The notes beneath the pieces were generated by a model, which worked only from the letters and a program-made list of their open reading frames with translations, searched no databases and had not been told where the DNA came from. 64,000 nucleotides of DNA from a virus. The position numbers and the translations under genes are program-made. Within the stretch, counting starts at the first letter, position 1. Every line of letters begins with the position of its first letter. Shown here piece by piece: positions 52,463 through 59,875 of this stretch. The stretch lies in the IMG/VR virus record IMGVR_UViG_3300028840_001747, positions 1 through 64,000 of that record; one strand, given 5' to 3'.

Positions 52463-53584
52463 TTACTTTTTGTTGTGATTAATAAGTTTGTGAATGCGGC
52501 TTTTCACTTCATTATCTTCATTGACGATTTGTTCTTTATCAACTTTCTTTTCAGAATCAGTTGATTGAACAACAGAAGAAGCACCTTCAACTAAACGTTG
52601 TGTTCTTTTGTTTTCTTTCTTTTCGCCAACCGCAAGGTTTTCCATAAGTGTAGCAAAAATAAGTTTTACTTCACGTACATTCTTAGCACGATCAAAATTC
52701 TCAATGACTTTAACCTTGGCTTTGTTGTCAAGATTATAACCACGAAATACTTTATTCGTGAAAAGAAGTTTTGCATTCAAAATGTTCGTTTCGTTAATGA
52801 CTTTACGTTGTTTTTTGATTGCAGATACAGCTTCACCAAGTTGAGCTTTAAGTTCAGCTATTTGATTTTCAAGAGCAGCAATTTGTCCAGGATAATCGAT
52901 TTCATCAGCTTCATCAACAAGACCTTCTAAGTCTAATTCTTCATCGTCCTCAACTTCATCTTCAACTTCAGGTTCTACTTCAACTTCAGGTTCTACATCA
53001 ACTTCAGGTTCCGCTTCAACTTCGGCTTCAGGTTCAACTTCAATGTCAAGTTCTTCATCTTCGTCGTCGTCTTCTGTTACTTCCATTTCCATTTCATCTT
53101 CCGGTTCCATTTCCATTTCTACCTCGTCGTCAACTTCAACTTCATCGTCGGCTTCTTCTTCTAATTCACTAATAACGGAATCAAGATCAAAATCCTCGTC
53201 CAACTCAACATCTTCAGTCAATCCAGAATCTTCTTGAGCTTTTTCACCAGCTTTAACTTCAGTTTCACCACCAGGATCTTCAGTAGTTTCTTCAGAAGAG
53301 GCTTTTGAAGGCTCTTTGTTATCACCTTGTCCAATATCAGACGAATCTGCAACTTCCTCTAAAGATTCATCTTCAGTGAGACCGGAATCTTCTTGAGCCA
53401 TTTCAAATTCTTCCTCTAATTCGACATCTTCCTCAACTTCATCCATCTCGGATTGAATTTTTTTGGTGATGACAGAATGAATTTGCGGTTCAAACGCTTC
53501 TTCAAGAGCAGCTTTAGCTTGTGCTACAGCCATTTCTCTCATAGCTTTTGCGTCTGCAATCGCTTCTTTAATTAAATTACTCAT
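52463..53584 (-). CDS. 22: Prohead scaffold protein (gp22)
   Basis: The ATG at 53584 (MSNLIKEAIADAKAMREMAV) has TTGGAGAAACGTA before it; a longer frame from 53620 lacks a site. The 373-residue product has a helical N-terminus, a very acidic centre (residues 45-235, mostly Glu, Asp and Val), two copies of AQEDSGLTEDESLEEV-like sequence, then a coiled coil (YPGQIAALENQIAELKAQLG) and a basic C-terminus with RLVEGASSVVQSTDS. This is the plan of T4-like core scaffold proteins, which shape the prohead and are cut up by gp21. Sites such as LIKE-A, LEE-A and LVE-G fit. Directly upstream of gp23. Confidence 0.9.
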   Translation of the reverse strand: MSNLIKEAIADAKAMREMAVAQAKAALEEAFEPQIHSVITKKIQSEMDEVEEDVELEEEFEMAQEDSGLTEDESLEEVADSSDIGQGDNKEPSKASSEETTEDPGGETEVKAGEKAQEDSGLTEDVELDEDFDLDSVISELEEEADDEVEVDDEVEMEMEPEDEMEMEVTEDDDEDEELDIEVEPEAEVEAEPEVDVEPEVEVEPEVEDEVEDDEELDLEGLVDEADEIDYPGQIAALENQIAELKAQLGEAVSAIKKQRKVINETNILNAKLLFTNKVFRGYNLDNKAKVKVIENFDRAKNVREVKLIFATLMENLAVGEKKENKRTQRLVEGASSVVQSTDSEKKVDKEQIVNEDNEVKSRIHKLINHNKK

Positions 53585-53711
53585 TACGTTTCTCCAATAT
53601 TTTAATATGGAATTTAACACTATTCGGTGAGTGTCAATGACATTATAATAGTTACTACGTGACGTTATATAAGATAACGTATTTAGGTAGGTCTGATTTT
53701 TTCAAATCATA

Positions 53712-53739
53712 TATAAATATATAGAAAAAAGCGAAACGT
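53712..53739 (-). promoter_or_regulatory. Late-type promoter with ACGTTTCG box, for gp22-gp23
   Basis: On the minus strand ACGTTTCG (53739-53732), ten bases, TATATTTATA (53721-53712). The box is also the 3' arm of the terminator just before it. About 130 bases of leader separate it from the start at 53584; I see no frame in this leader. Confidence 0.75.
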
Positions 53740-53758
53740 GCCATTTTTCACGTTCCGC
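53725..53758 (-). terminator. Rho-independent terminator fused to the gp22 promoter
   Basis: GCGGAACGTG and CACGTTTCGC pair with one mismatch around a short A-rich loop, followed by TTTTTTC on the minus strand. Ends the head-core unit 22 bases after its last gene. Confidence 0.8.
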
Positions 53759-53779
53759 TAAAGAAAATAAAGAAACTTT

Positions 53780-54103
53780 TTATTTTAAAGAGTCCGTTTT
53801 AGAAATATTACCTTTACCAATAGTACCTTTTACTACTACAGCGTTTCCTTTAGGAGTTATTTCTAAACCCTTTGGTTTTACGTGATGAATAACTATATCA
53901 CTTTTCTTTTTCGCCAATCCTTTTTTCATGGCGGCCATGATCGCGTCCTCTTTTGATTTCGCTAACCAAATGTTCTTGTCCTTCGTCTTTGAAGAATCTA
54001 ATGGAAGTTTTACATCACTTGTAGTTCCATGATACAGCGTCGCTTCGTTTAAAAATTTATTAACTTCCTCTTTAATGATTTCTTTGAGTCTTTCCATTTT
54101 CAC
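53780..54103 (-). CDS. Minimal ADP-ribosyltransferase-like protein with type II N-terminal tag
   Basis: A 107-residue protein starting with GTG behind GGAGAAATAAA. Residues 1-21 read MKMERLKEIIKEEVNKFLNE-A, a tag shared with the protein at 59876 (RLNEIIKEEVQNFLLNE-N) and ending in a gp21-type L-N-E-A site. Directly after it comes TLYHGTTSDV, then NIWLAKSKEDAIMAAMKK, a DIVIHHV strand and AVVVKGTIGKGNIS. LYHGT followed by a strand with A..A helix and a closing V-V-K-G-x-I strand is the layout of ADP-ribosyltransferase folds. The usual catalytic Glu before the last strand is not visible (Asn or Ala there), so activity is uncertain. T4 Alt is a packaged ADP-ribosyltransferase, a suggestive parallel. 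Confidence 0.5.
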   Translation of the reverse strand: MKMERLKEIIKEEVNKFLNEATLYHGTTSDVKLPLDSSKTKDKNIWLAKSKEDAIMAAMKKGLAKKKSDIVIHHVKPKGLEITPKGNAVVVKGTIGKGNISKTDSLK

Positions 54104-54116
54104 TTTATTTCTCCAA

Positions 54117-54359
54117 TTATAATGATTGTCGCCGTGTCTCGTGTCTCTGACGAGCCTTAGCTTTAGAAAGTTTGTCTCGTTTGATTGCAGATGGTTTTGT
54201 GTATTGTTGTGTCTTTTGTATGTCCAACATTAACTCACTATCTTTTATTATTCTCTTTAATTTCTTTAACGCATACTCTAAGGCTCGATCCTTATCAATC
54301 TTTTTATTTAATTCAACATAATAACCTCTTAACCGTATGTTATCTACATTCTCTGGCAT
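54117..54359 (-). CDS. rpsU: Phage ribosomal protein bS21
   Basis: I choose the ATG at 54359, which has a perfect AGGAGGT site (the strongest in the window); a start at 54392 would add 11 residues with a weaker site. The 80-residue product has VELNKKIDKDRALEYALKKL (15-34), LDIQKTQQYTKPSAIKRDKL (45-64) and a basic tail KAKARQRHETRRQSL. The order short strand, helix of about 20 residues, Y-x-K-P-S and a basic tail is that of bS21, which sits by the anti-Shine-Dalgarno end of 16S rRNA. Phages are known to carry bS21. It could replace the host protein and favour phage messages. Placed among head-core genes. Confidence 0.85.
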   Translation of the reverse strand: MPENVDNIRLRGYYVELNKKIDKDRALEYALKKLKRIIKDSELMLDIQKTQQYTKPSAIKRDKLSKAKARQRHETRRQSL

Positions 54360-54361
54360 AA

Positions 54362-54370
54362 TACCTCCTG
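54362..54370 (-). promoter_or_regulatory. Perfect Shine-Dalgarno site of the bS21 gene
   Basis: AGGAGGT on the minus strand, five to six bases before the ATG at 54359. Most other genes have only GGAG. It decides the start of this gene. Confidence 0.7.
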
Positions 54371-54403
54371 TTGTTTTGCTTCTTTGTGACATTTATATTA
54401 CCT

Positions 54404-54706
54404 TTATTTTTTTAATCCTCGTGCTAATTCACGATAAAATTTTGCTATTTTTTGAGCAGCCATAATGTCAAGAGACGCAAAAGCATCATGATAATCACTA
54501 CTTTTAGGCTCCCTACTCGGCAACGCAGCAATTAATTTTTCTTTCATTTCATCAGTATCATTTTGATCTAATAAATCAGTTACTGATACTATATCGTCAG
54601 CTATTCTTAATAAATAACTACTCACCACTCCAGCTACTCTATCAACTTTATCTTCCGTTATTAGAGTATTCTCATTTAAAATCTTGTTCCATTGTTCTTT
54701 TTTCAT
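54404..54706 (-). CDS. Small protein with type I tag (putative internal head protein)
   Basis: A 100-residue protein starting MKKEQWNKILNENTLITEDK, the same tag as at 61494 and 61758, with two possible gp21-type sites (I-L-N-E and L-I-T-E). The body is helical: VSSYLLRIADDIVSVTDLLD, SLDIMAAQKIAKFYRELARG. I recognise no family. Leader AAGGTGAAATAAT is nearly identical to that of the tagged gene at 8819. A shared tag on unrelated bodies suggests an address signal; capsid packaging is inferred from T4 precedent and from its place among head genes. Confidence 0.62.
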   Translation of the reverse strand: MKKEQWNKILNENTLITEDKVDRVAGVVSSYLLRIADDIVSVTDLLDQNDTDEMKEKLIAALPSREPKSSDYHDAFASLDIMAAQKIAKFYRELARGLKK

Positions 54707-54707
54707 A

Positions 54708-55577
54708 TTATTTCACCTTGTTATATTCTCTCTCTTGAACAGAATCACCTAATACATAAGTGTTAAACAATACTTCTAATCCCGTTCCAGTTTTAAACTG
54801 AGCATTTAAGAACTTGTCTTTTTTGACAAACTTTTCCATTTTTTTCTTATCAAATTTAGCAGCTTCACTCAATCGACCAATGACTTTTGTCAAAGAGTTT
54901 GTTGGTACTTCCACTTCAAACAAACCAACATCCCCACCACCAACAGTCGCCATATTATCATTGATTTCATAAATCTTTACACTACCATTTCCTCTTGTTA
55001 TTTCAGTATTAACTTTCTTAACATATCTTGGAGTTGGATTGTGTTTTCTAATGACATTCATATTGACTTTCGCCCGATCACCTTGATATAAAGTTGTGTC
55101 GGCGTTTGCGGTAACAGGTGGAGCTTCTTCAGCAATCGAAGCAATCTCAAAATACCTGTTGAGAATATGACCCATATCTTCATATAAGGACGCCATACGA
55201 TCTTGATGTTCTTGGACGGCAGACGCTACCTTACCAAATTCACCGGAAAAGGTTTTCAATTCTTTCATATTTCGTTGAATAGTTACACCGTCAAACCAAT
55301 CGTTAGCACCTTCGATTGTGTATTGTTCGGCGAACGTAGCTATTTCACTTAACGATTTCGCTAAATCGACAAGATTTCCTTCACGATAAATCATTTTACC
55401 AAGTTTATTATATTCCTTAATAGAATTCATTATACGTTCTTTTACATCAGCAGGAATTTCTTGTTTTTGTTCGAAATAGTTTTCCTCAATTAATTCTTTT
55501 CTCATTTCTTCTCTTGCTTCAAAATCTTTTTGTTCTTCTTTAGAAAAGAAATGATCTACTAATTTCTTTTTCGCCAT
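54708..55577 (-). CDS. Unrecognised 289-residue protein of the head-core cluster
   Basis: A 289-residue protein with no tag: MAKKKLVDHFFSKEEQKDFE opens a charged helical N-terminus up to about residue 150 (with NSIKEYNKLGKMIYREGNLV and QEHQDRMASLYEDMGHILNR), followed by a beta-rich domain (NTEITRGNGSVKIYEINDNM, GDVGLFEVEVPTNSLTKV) and a C-terminal part with GTGLEVLFNTYVLG. I do not recognise it. GGGAGTAATAAA precedes its ATG. It may be a core or head assembly protein by context only. Confidence 0.6.
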   Translation of the reverse strand: MAKKKLVDHFFSKEEQKDFEAREEMRKELIEENYFEQKQEIPADVKERIMNSIKEYNKLGKMIYREGNLVDLAKSLSEIATFAEQYTIEGANDWFDGVTIQRNMKELKTFSGEFGKVASAVQEHQDRMASLYEDMGHILNRYFEIASIAEEAPPVTANADTTLYQGDRAKVNMNVIRKHNPTPRYVKKVNTEITRGNGSVKIYEINDNMATVGGGDVGLFEVEVPTNSLTKVIGRLSEAAKFDKKKMEKFVKKDKFLNAQFKTGTGLEVLFNTYVLGDSVQEREYNKVK

Positions 55578-55620
55578 TTTATTACTCCCTTTATTTATTT
55601 ACATTTTTTTCTTGACTTTT

Positions 55621-57432
55621 TCACTTTTTTTTCGTAAATTTCTTGATTTTCCCTTTTAAAATATTAACTAATTTATCTATATCTTCCTCAGTTTTTATCT
55701 TTTTCTTTGTTCCATATAATAACTCGGCATCAGATCGTCCTCTCTTATCAGTACCAACAACCGCTATTTCTACCTCAACAATATTACCATATATTGATAC
55801 ATCCAACACAGTTTTCCAATCATCCGATTGTATAGATGTCCCTTTACCAGGAACTAAAGTTAAATTCCAACCTCTTTTTCCATAACGTCTAATTTTATTG
55901 TCTAATGTCTTTAGTTTTTTATCTAAAAGAGTACCTATTCTTCTTTCACTTAATTCATTTTCTTCTGTTACTAATGTATTCTCTTTTAACTTATTTGGTT
56001 TAAACTGTATTCGTTGTCTCATTTTTCCTGGATATGGTTCTAATTCAAGTGTATAACTACCATCATTGTTTTTATGTAACCACACACCATCATGTCCAGT
56101 CCCCAAACCAAAACCAGCTTTATTTAATTTAGCAACCAACTTACCAGCATTCTTTAATGTCAATTCACCTTTAGATACCACTACTTCACCATCACCATTA
56201 TCAGCAACATATTTAGACGCTTCATTCATCATTATTTCTTTCACTACACTACGAATAACTTCTTTTATTTCGCCCATCATCATTTCATCATGGCGAAAAT
56301 CTATGTACGCTTCCATACTTGGTTGATCATCAATTTCACCGGATTGAATGTACATCAATGTATCTTTAGCTAATTCCTTCATTTCCTTAGCGTTATATTT
56401 ATACTTTTTCTTAGCATACTTGAGTCCATCTTTTACCATATCCTTGTCAGATTTGATTTCATTCACTCCCTCTCTGCGGGCTTTCTCTCCAGCAGATGCT
56501 TGAGCAAAATGTTTGTATTGTTTTTTAGTCATTCCACCTTTTTTACCACCTTTTTCTCCAGCACTGGCTTTAGCAAAATGTTTGTATTGTTTTGGAGTCA
56601 TTTTTTCGTCAAGTATGTCGCCTTCTTTTAACTCGGATAAATCGGGCGCGTATATCATTTGAAACTTTGATCCAGGATTTTTTATCCGGTCTGCTTTCAT
56701 CCTCGTCAAACAAGTATTCTTGGACGCAATACATTGTACCACTCCATCACGAGTATATCCGTATTCAGCGTCAGTTGGTAAATCAGTTACAGTATTTTCC
56801 TCAACACTCTCTTTTATAGTTTTCAACATATCAACAGGAATTACCATTTCACTACCCTTCATATGTCCAGTCAATATTTCAACATCGGCTAATTTGTCAG
56901 TCGAATAATTCATAATTCTTCCAGTGTCGCCTTTCAAACTTGTAAAGTTCTTAAAAAATTGTTTTGGAATATATTTCGATGTTACTTTATATATTTTTAC
57001 TTTATCTCCGATACCTTCATTCATTGTACTCTCCTTTACAAGTAAATCTGCATTGTTGATATATCCTTTTTCTTTTCCAACTTTTACTATAGCGTACCCG
57101 CTCGCTGGAGCTTCGTCACTTACTTTACCCATTTTACCTTTATGTTTTCCATACATTACTTTAACTTTCGATCCAACAGGTATTTCACTATCAGGATATT
57201 CCTTAGAATAGTTTATCCAACCTTCATTTACACTCTCAGGAACTTCCTCAGGTAATCCCTTATGTTTTGTCTTAGCAAACTTTTCAGTATCCTTGTCTTT
57301 CATTGTTTTAGCAATACCTTTGATTTTATCCTGCAACGCCTTAGGAAGTTTACCCATTTCTAACTCACCCTTTTCATAGGCATGTACCATACCCATTAAT
57401 CGTTGCTGCGATTTACTCACTGCTGGACACAT
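55621..57432 (-). CDS. Modular head-core protein, possible polyprotein cut by the prohead protease
   Basis: A 603-residue mosaic. Residues 1-50 (AVSKSQQRLMGMVHAYEKGE) resemble small DUF3008-like proteins; 86-133 look like a KOW barrel (VGSKVKVMYGKHKGKMGKVS); 140-210 match the N-terminal module of the gene at 57446. Residues 278-322 are two tandem copies of MTxKQYKHFAxASAGEK; 386-405 resemble the type II tag (IKEVIRSVVKEIMMNEA); 406-480 and 495-603 are two further unknown domains, with a type I-like LKENTLVTEEN between. Gp21-type sites lie at the borders: VNE-G (68-71), MNE-G (137-140), MNE-A (402-405). I infer a polyprotein; function of the parts is unknown. Confidence 0.6.
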   Translation of the reverse strand: MCPAVSKSQQRLMGMVHAYEKGELEMGKLPKALQDKIKGIAKTMKDKDTEKFAKTKHKGLPEEVPESVNEGWINYSKEYPDSEIPVGSKVKVMYGKHKGKMGKVSDEAPASGYAIVKVGKEKGYINNADLLVKESTMNEGIGDKVKIYKVTSKYIPKQFFKNFTSLKGDTGRIMNYSTDKLADVEILTGHMKGSEMVIPVDMLKTIKESVEENTVTDLPTDAEYGYTRDGVVQCIASKNTCLTRMKADRIKNPGSKFQMIYAPDLSELKEGDILDEKMTPKQYKHFAKASAGEKGGKKGGMTKKQYKHFAQASAGEKARREGVNEIKSDKDMVKDGLKYAKKKYKYNAKEMKELAKDTLMYIQSGEIDDQPSMEAYIDFRHDEMMMGEIKEVIRSVVKEIMMNEASKYVADNGDGEVVVSKGELTLKNAGKLVAKLNKAGFGLGTGHDGVWLHKNNDGSYTLELEPYPGKMRQRIQFKPNKLKENTLVTEENELSERRIGTLLDKKLKTLDNKIRRYGKRGWNLTLVPGKGTSIQSDDWKTVLDVSIYGNIVEVEIAVVGTDKRGRSDAELLYGTKKKIKTEEDIDKLVNILKGKIKKFTKKK

Positions 57433-57445
57433 ATTTTATCTCCTA

Positions 57446-58006
57446 TTATCTTACACTATTTACAAGTTTATACGCTTGTTTCAACGCTTTAGCTGCGTGT
57501 TTAGCACTTTGAAATACTTCGTAATCTTCACCAATGTTTACCAACTCATTCAATCCATCTTCAACATCGGCTAATAGATTTTTGTAGTATTTGTAATCAG
57601 GTTTTTCTTTCTCTTGTAATGGCTGTCCTTGTTCATCAAGAAATTTTTCGCCTTTTTCATTAAATTGTCCAGGAAGTCCTTTAAACTCAAAATTATCTTC
57701 CCTTTTTGGCGACAATCCTACAACTTGACCCACTGGTAATAAACTTGAAATCATTACCATTCCTTCATCTAACTTTTCTTTTTTAGATGTTTTGTTTTCA
57801 CCTACATTTTCTTTTAAAGGTTGTATTACATCAATAGGTACAACAATCGTAGCACCTTTCCATTCACCATCTAACATTTTAATGGTTACAGAATCTTCAG
57901 GTTGAACTACTCCAGAATCACCTACAAATTTTTTAAAAGTGCTTCCCGAAATCTTCCCTTTGGCGCGATGAATTTTTACTTTATCACCGGGTTTAAATTT
58001 AGCCAT
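57446..58006 (-). CDS. Modular head-core protein sharing modules with both neighbours
   Basis: A 186-residue protein. Residues 1-66 (FKPGDKVKIHRAKGKISG to PIDVIQPLKENV) match residues 140-210 of the protein encoded at 55621. Then KKEKLDEGMVMISSLLPVGQ begins a 50-residue module (residues 78-127, with NFEFKGLPGQFNEKG) nearly identical to residues 91-140 of the protein at 58020. LDE-G at 79-82 marks the border and fits gp21 cleavage. The C-terminal 60 residues are helical. GGAGAAATTAA before ATG. Function unknown; prohead core is inferred. Confidence 0.6.
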   Translation of the reverse strand: MAKFKPGDKVKIHRAKGKISGSTFKKFVGDSGVVQPEDSVTIKMLDGEWKGATIVVPIDVIQPLKENVGENKTSKKEKLDEGMVMISSLLPVGQVVGLSPKREDNFEFKGLPGQFNEKGEKFLDEQGQPLQEKEKPDYKYYKNLLADVEDGLNELVNIGEDYEVFQSAKHAAKALKQAYKLVNSVR

Positions 58007-58019
58007 TTAATTTCTCCAT

Positions 58020-58709
58020 TTATTTAAAAGGTTGTATCTTTCCTAATTTTGACATTTCTTTTTCAAATGCTTTAAAAGCATCTTCAACTGTTTTTTCAAT
58101 TTTCTTCGGATCGGCTTCTTTCATTTTGATAGTCCACGTATGATCATTACCAAAACCAAAACTAACTTGATAATAATCCCAAAGTTTTGTTATTCGAACA
58201 GGAAAATATGTATTTATTATATTTTTTGGACGAGGGCTTAAATATTCAGTATCCCTTTTTTCGTTTATAGTTTCTTCCTCAATCTTATTACCCATTTCAT
58301 CTAATACCTTTACGCCTTCTTCGTTGAATTGACCAGGTAATCCCTTAAACTCAAAATTGTCTTTTCGTTCTGGCATTAAACCAATGACACCACCAACAGG
58401 TAAAAGGCTCGACATCATTACCATACCTTCATCAAGTTTTTGCTTACTTTCACTTACAACTTTTTTCGCAGCAGCAAGCACATCTTTTTGATTTGTTTCA
58501 ATCTCCTTTACAGCAGCTACAAAGAATTTTTGAGCGACACCCTTTTCACTCTTAGCTTTTTTCTTCGCTTCCTCATACATATCAAGAAACATCTGTGACG
58601 CTTCTTTTTTGTCTTTAGCTTTCTCAATACTCTTTGCACGAATTGTCCAATCTTTAGTCAATTTTGCTACAGTAGCAATATCTTTAAAGAATCCTTCATC
58701 TAATTTCAT
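58020..58709 (-). CDS. Modular head-core protein with two LDE-G sites
   Basis: A 229-residue protein opening MKLDEGFFKDIATVAKLTKD, then an alanine/lysine-rich helix with SEKGVAQKFFVAAVKEIETN, then KLDEGMVMMSSLLPVGGVIG and NFEFKGLPGQFNEEGVKVLD, the module shared with the gene at 57446, and a C-terminal domain with PVRITKLWDYYQVSFGFGND. LDE-G at residues 3-6 and 92-95, plus INE-K near 148, could be processed by gp21. The highly basic-acidic helices resemble T4 core proteins such as gp67/gp68 in composition only. GGAGATATAAA before ATG. Confidence 0.6.
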   Translation of the reverse strand: MKLDEGFFKDIATVAKLTKDWTIRAKSIEKAKDKKEASQMFLDMYEEAKKKAKSEKGVAQKFFVAAVKEIETNQKDVLAAAKKVVSESKQKLDEGMVMMSSLLPVGGVIGLMPERKDNFEFKGLPGQFNEEGVKVLDEMGNKIEEETINEKRDTEYLSPRPKNIINTYFPVRITKLWDYYQVSFGFGNDHTWTIKMKEADPKKIEKTVEDAFKAFEKEMSKLGKIQPFK

Positions 58710-58722
58710 TTTATATCTCCTA

Positions 58723-59028
58723 TTATAAATTTTCTATTTTTAACGCGGCTTTCCGTAGCGCCATTGTGATTTCTTCTAATAATATTTTATGAGCTTCATC
58801 AAAATTCTCTGGGCTAACATATTTACGAATATGATCTTGACCCTTTGTAATACCACTTAAACCAGCTTTATGATTACCTATAAGAGCAACAACAATCGCG
58901 TCAGCCAACCAAGCAAGTGCTCGTTTGTCTATTACTTCATTTACTTCATCTTTCATTTCTTGAAGGCGATAATCTCTCCATTTGAAACTCATATCGGTAT
59001 ATGTTTTTGCTTTCTTTTTATCTCTCAT
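58723..59028 (-). CDS. Unrecognised 101-residue protein of the head-core cluster
   Basis: A 101-residue protein: basic start (MRDKKKAKTYTDMSFKWRDY), then LQEMKDEVNEVIDKRALAWL, a moderately hydrophobic helix (ADAIVVALIGNHKAGLSG) and a final amphipathic helix with LLEEITMALRKAALKIENL. I do not recognise it. Binding site GGGGTAA. It lies between a small membrane protein gene and the modular proteins. No function can be inferred beyond its place among head genes. Confidence 0.55.
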   Translation of the reverse strand: MRDKKKAKTYTDMSFKWRDYRLQEMKDEVNEVIDKRALAWLADAIVVALIGNHKAGLSGITKGQDHIRKYVSPENFDEAHKILLEEITMALRKAALKIENL

Positions 59029-59032
59029 TGAA

Positions 59033-59248
59033 TTACCCCTTATATTTTTTCTTCAATACATAAGCAACAAAAATTAACCATAACGGAACGATCAACGCGA
59101 ACGGCCATCCAAATACGGCAGCAAGAAGTCCGCCACCCGCAATCAATCCACACAACATTACAATCGTTTTCCAATGTTTGAATGAATATTCTTGAGCATC
59201 CTTGATCCACTCATTCCACTTTACCAAAAATTTTTCCCAAAAATTCAT
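59033..59248 (-). CDS. Small membrane protein
   Basis: A 71-residue protein with two adjoining transmembrane helices: TIVMLCGLIAGGGLLAAVF (29-47) and WPFALIVPLWLIFVAYVL (48-65), flanked by a Trp/Lys-rich start (MNFWEKFLVKWNEWIKDAQE) and KKKYKG at the end. T4 starts prohead assembly on the inner membrane with help of the host and gp40; a small membrane protein next to gp21 might have a similar role, but this is speculative. GGGAGAATAAAA before its ATG; two bases downstream of gp21. Confidence 0.62.
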   Translation of the reverse strand: MNFWEKFLVKWNEWIKDAQEYSFKHWKTIVMLCGLIAGGGLLAAVFGWPFALIVPLWLIFVAYVLKKKYKG

Positions 59249-59250
59249 TT

Positions 59251-59859
59251 TTATTCTCCCATATCTATAAGAATATCAGTTACGATTTCTTGTACTTTAC
59301 AATATTTGTTTACACATACTTGACCATACTTATCAACACTTTCTTGAATAGGTTTCATAAACGCACCGTGTGTCGATGGATTACTTACCATATCAAAAGC
59401 AATCAACTCAAAATCGTCTTGGACGACCGCACCATGTTCAGCAGATTCTTGAACCGATCCCAACCCACGAGAAGAAATACCTACAAGAATACCACCTTTC
59501 AATAATTCTTGAAGAATTTTTCCTGCAGGAGTATTCAACACTTCTATTGTACCGATTAAGTCTTTACCTTCCCAATGCATTTCAACTATATTATGACTTA
59601 CATTAGCTAAGTTTACGACAGAAGAATCGGGATGATCTAACTCACCCAATGCTCGTTTTTCGCCAATCAACTGTTCATATTTTTTCGCTTCCCTGGCGAG
59701 AATAGGTTGTGGATATACACGACCATTTTGATTTTGTGCTTCTGCTCGTTGTAATATACCCTTGATCAAAATCTTACCATTGTGTACTTTCATTGATTCT
59801 CGTATTACACCACCCGCTATTTCTAAAGGCATATACTCCGCTAATATCTGCTTATTCAT
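59251..59859 (-). CDS. 21: Prohead core protease (gp21)
   Basis: A 202-residue protein, close to T4 gp21 (212). It has KGILQRAEAQNQNGRVYPQP (33-52), LGELDHPDSSVVNLANVSHN (71-90) with the likely catalytic His76, GGILVGISSRGLGSV (122-136) with Ser129 or Ser130, and LIAFDMVSNPS (152-162). This is the full motif set of T4-type prohead proteases, which cut scaffold, capsid and internal proteins after [L/I]-x-Glu. GGAGAATAAAG before its ATG. Its own substrates are probably gp22, gp23 and the many tagged proteins of this cluster. Confidence 0.93.
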   Translation of the reverse strand: MNKQILAEYMPLEIAGGVIRESMKVHNGKILIKGILQRAEAQNQNGRVYPQPILAREAKKYEQLIGEKRALGELDHPDSSVVNLANVSHNIVEMHWEGKDLIGTIEVLNTPAGKILQELLKGGILVGISSRGLGSVQESAEHGAVVQDDFELIAFDMVSNPSTHGAFMKPIQESVDKYGQVCVNKYCKVQEIVTDILIDMGE

Positions 59860-59875
59860 TCTTTATTCTCCACTA

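Noticed and set aside
52900-53240. Glu/Asp/Val-rich repeats as a separate repeat element
   Set aside because: They are the normal acidic centre of the gp22 scaffold and keep the frame throughout.
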